From contig NC_085055.1 in assembly GCF_963662255.1 (NCBI RefSeq), positions 4,708,102-4,772,101 on the forward strand: a DNA stretch of 64,000 nt, written 5' to 3'. Every line of letters starts with the position of its first letter. Positions within the stretch are counted from its first letter, which is position 1. A program made the position numbers and the translations under genes. Source of the stretch: Cinclus cinclus (Eukaryota > Chordata > Aves > Passeriformes > Cinclidae). Below are positions 61,709 to 64,000 of the stretch, piece by piece. The notes under the pieces were generated by a model. The model was given only the letters and a program-made list of their open reading frames with translations, did not search any database and was not told the origin of the DNA.

Positions 61709-63962
61709 TTTTGACAGCTTTCTTTGAAGCCCCTTAATAATACTGCTCATACCTGAAAGCTGTAGTATCAAAGTCAGTAGGTGACATATTAGGAGACTTT
61801 AATTAACAAAGACTTGTAACTTACTAATAAGTAACTCCTGTAACTGGTAGGATTGGGGCTGCTGTCTTTTTACTTTACCCAGGGTGGGAAGGGCATCTGT
61901 CCTGCTGGTACCATGCCTTGAGCCTGCCTTTCAACCAACACTTCTGGCTTTGGTGTAGCTTGTGAGTGCTGTTGGTTTCCCAGTTCATCAGACAAGCTTT
62001 TCAGTACTCAACTCTATTTGTTATTGTCAAAGACCAGTACAATTTATTGAGAACAATTTTCATCTTTCCATTACCTGAATGATTTTGGCAGAGTATGGGA
62101 ATAAACTTAGAAGGGTGAGGATTCAGAATTAAATTGGATACAGACCACCTGAGTGCCGAGTCCTTGCTGTATAAACAGAACTTTTTTCCTCCTTCAGTCT
62201 GTGTTACAAACTGTGCCCCACTTCAGACAGGTAGCAAACTCCAAGGGTTTTCACTTTTAAACCATTTAATTGATAACCTGAGCTTTCTAGTGTGGCAGGT
62301 GGCACATTCAGCACAGCATTTTCTGTCTAGATACAGACCCTTTGTATTCCCACCCTAAAGAAAACAAAACCCCTAGCACTCTGCACTTAAAGATTTGGGG
62401 TTTTTTCATTCATTGATGCTTTATTATCATTGGAGATAAAAATCAGATACCTGGAGTGGCAGAGGCTTCTGTTCTCTAAGGTCCTGGATACCAAAACTGC
62501 TCAGTCAAAAATGGAACAATGACTTGACTTCATGTGTGTGGTTTCTTTTTTGCTGCTGAGTTTCAGGTCTTTGTTTAATGCAAATTCCTGTCTACCACCA
62601 ATTAGGAGAAGCCTTTATAGGTAGCGTACTATCTTCATTTTCATGAAGCAGTTCAGAAAAGTATAGAAATCCTAAAAAATGTACTTGAGGCTCTGTGAAA
62701 CGGAATAAAAATTCAACTTTTTCTCCTGACGCTGAAAAGTTATGGAGTGATGGGGTTTGGATGGTGGGTCTTGGGTTGGTTTTCTTGTTTCTGCTGAGGT
62801 TTAAGCACTTGGATTTTGTGAGCACAACGGTAACAGCGGGCTCAACTTTCCTCCTCCATGAGAAACCTCTGTGGCAGCCATGCAGAGGTGCTCCCTGGCA
62901 GCAGCTGCCCCTTGTGAATGGCTGTTCCTGAATCCCAGGGTGGAATGGGAGATCTCTGCGGGGCACGTTCCCACAAGAACACAATGAGCCACTTTGTCAG
63001 CCCGGAGTCAGGTTAGCAGGGAATGGCGACAGCAGCGAAACGTGCATTGCACAAAGGTGTGCTGAGATCTTGTTGGAAATGGGATTTGGTATGCAGGCTT
63101 TTCAAGAGCTGCAGATTGATATGATAGATAGCTTTTTTTTTTTCCCCCTGCTTCATAGTTTAATTAGGGGTAAAAAAAAAATCCCCACCCCATTGATTCC
63201 AGTCGATTCCCCATTGCACAGGAACTCCAGGAGAGATAACCGAGGTCTTTGTGGTATTATTGAGAGATATTATTTGAGAGAGCAGAGTTGAAGGGGAGGG
63301 TATTTATCGACAAATGCTGTGCTTATCAACCTGTAACCATGATTAATACTTCAGCTATTAAATGGAGGAAGAAAGCAAATAGATACAGCATACCTGTGCC
63401 TTATCTGACTTTCACCTTTGTGCAAGAACTTCTCTTTGCATAGAGGTTCTGCCCGTGTCCCTGGGCATGTTCAGGGCTTGCAGCCCTCATCTGGGGAAGT
63501 TCAGTACTTAATAAAAGTATTAAGAGTGTGTAAAGATGTATTCTAGTGCAAATGTTTGCAAGATCAGGGCCCAGTTTGTAGACAGGTACAGGTCTGGACT
63601 GAAGGGAGTTGTTCCTCCTCACACAAATTGCTTCAAGCAAATAGCAGGTTATTCCAATAGTGTTTAAGCTTACTGAAGATCTTGCTGGACTGTGTGACTT
63701 TTACTTGCAAAATTGCTTTTGTCAGAGGCAATGCAGAGTGCAGAGAACCTGGAAAGGGTCATCATTTAGTTAGGAAGTGTGCGATGCTGTCTCTGTCGGA
63801 TAGACTGGCTCTCCGTGCTTAGGGGACCAGTTTGTGCTCTGGGTGGATGGAGGGCTCTTGGGCCACTGCCATCTTCCTCTCCTTGCCCTGGCAATGGGGG
63901 ACCACAGCTGGAGGAGCTCTGTGCTTTCCTGCTGACCTGTGGAGAGGCAGATGTCATCGGAG
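61706..63962. other. Non-coding stretch in the predicted intron
   Basis: No exon or repeat family recognised. It contains short T and A runs around 63,131 and 63,171 and otherwise ordinary sequence. Open frames of up to 130 codons occur on the minus strand (62,592-62,984) without recognisable domains. Confidence 0.6.
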
Positions 63963-64000
63963 CATCACAGAGTTGTTTGGGTTGGAAGGAACCTTAAAGC
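63963..64000 (-). mobile_element. CR1 LINE 3' end, cut by the window edge
   Basis: ATCACAGAGTTGTTTGGGTT followed by GGAAGGAACCTTAAAG is the reverse complement of a CR1 terminus (CTTTAAGGTCCCTTCCAACCCAAACGATTCTGTGAT). The rest of the element should continue to the right of the window. Confidence 0.88.

Larger units (their letters stand above)
34602..64000 (+). other. Predicted long first intron (open at right edge)
   Basis: From the donor to the end of the window, about 29 kb, I find no exon with a convincing reading frame and both splice sites. The plus strand looks rich in T and G, with nearly all long homopolymers being poly(T); this fits sense-strand intron sequence in vertebrates. Contents are CR1 tails, one MIR-type fragment, simple repeats and several small CpG-richer patches. 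Two low-confidence alternative exons are listed. If the island does not drive a plus-strand gene, this would instead be intergenic. Confidence 0.5.

Noticed and set aside
1..64000. Retroviral proviruses, CRISPR arrays, rRNA or tRNA genes and bacterial operons
   Set aside because: No paired long terminal repeats with primer-binding sites, no regularly spaced direct repeats, no cloverleaf or rRNA signatures and no dense same-strand long ORFs were seen.

Overview
The window looks like vertebrate, most likely avian, genomic DNA. I see no prokaryotic gene organisation: open frames are short, overlap on both strands and start and stop at random. The dispersed repeats I recognise are mostly CR1 LINE 3' ends, the dominant transposon of birds and other reptiles, plus one MIR-type fossil. 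Repeat density is low, which fits a bird better than a squamate or crocodile. The species cannot be named from the sequence.

Layout. Positions 1 to about 33,865 are non-coding DNA with no exon I can support. They hold scattered CR1 tails, short simple repeats, A-rich and T-rich tracts and a few small inverted repeats. At 33,866-34,245 lies a longer plus-strand CR1 3' end. It runs directly into a CpG island (about 34,131-35,185) with GC boxes, no TATA box, a YY1-type ATGGCGG element and a consensus splice donor (CAG|GTAAGG) at 34,601/34,602. I read this as the promoter and non-coding first exon of a plus-strand gene whose identity cannot be told from this window. From 34,602 to the right edge the sequence behaves like a very long first intron. 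It is non-coding, appears rich in T and G on the plus strand (as vertebrate introns usually are on their sense strand), and carries CR1 tails, homopolymer runs, a (TA)21 microsatellite and small CpG-richer patches.

No complete protein-coding gene, tRNA, rRNA, CRISPR array or retroviral provirus is supported. I found no new biological system. The most useful observations concern the promoter region: a CR1 tail forming its upstream boundary, a perfect 11-bp hairpin with two TGACG half-sites inside that tail, two consecutive upstream ORFs, and a G-quadruplex-type C-rich tract just inside intron 1. Two candidate alternative exons (36,160-36,189 and 50,681-50,771) are offered at low confidence.
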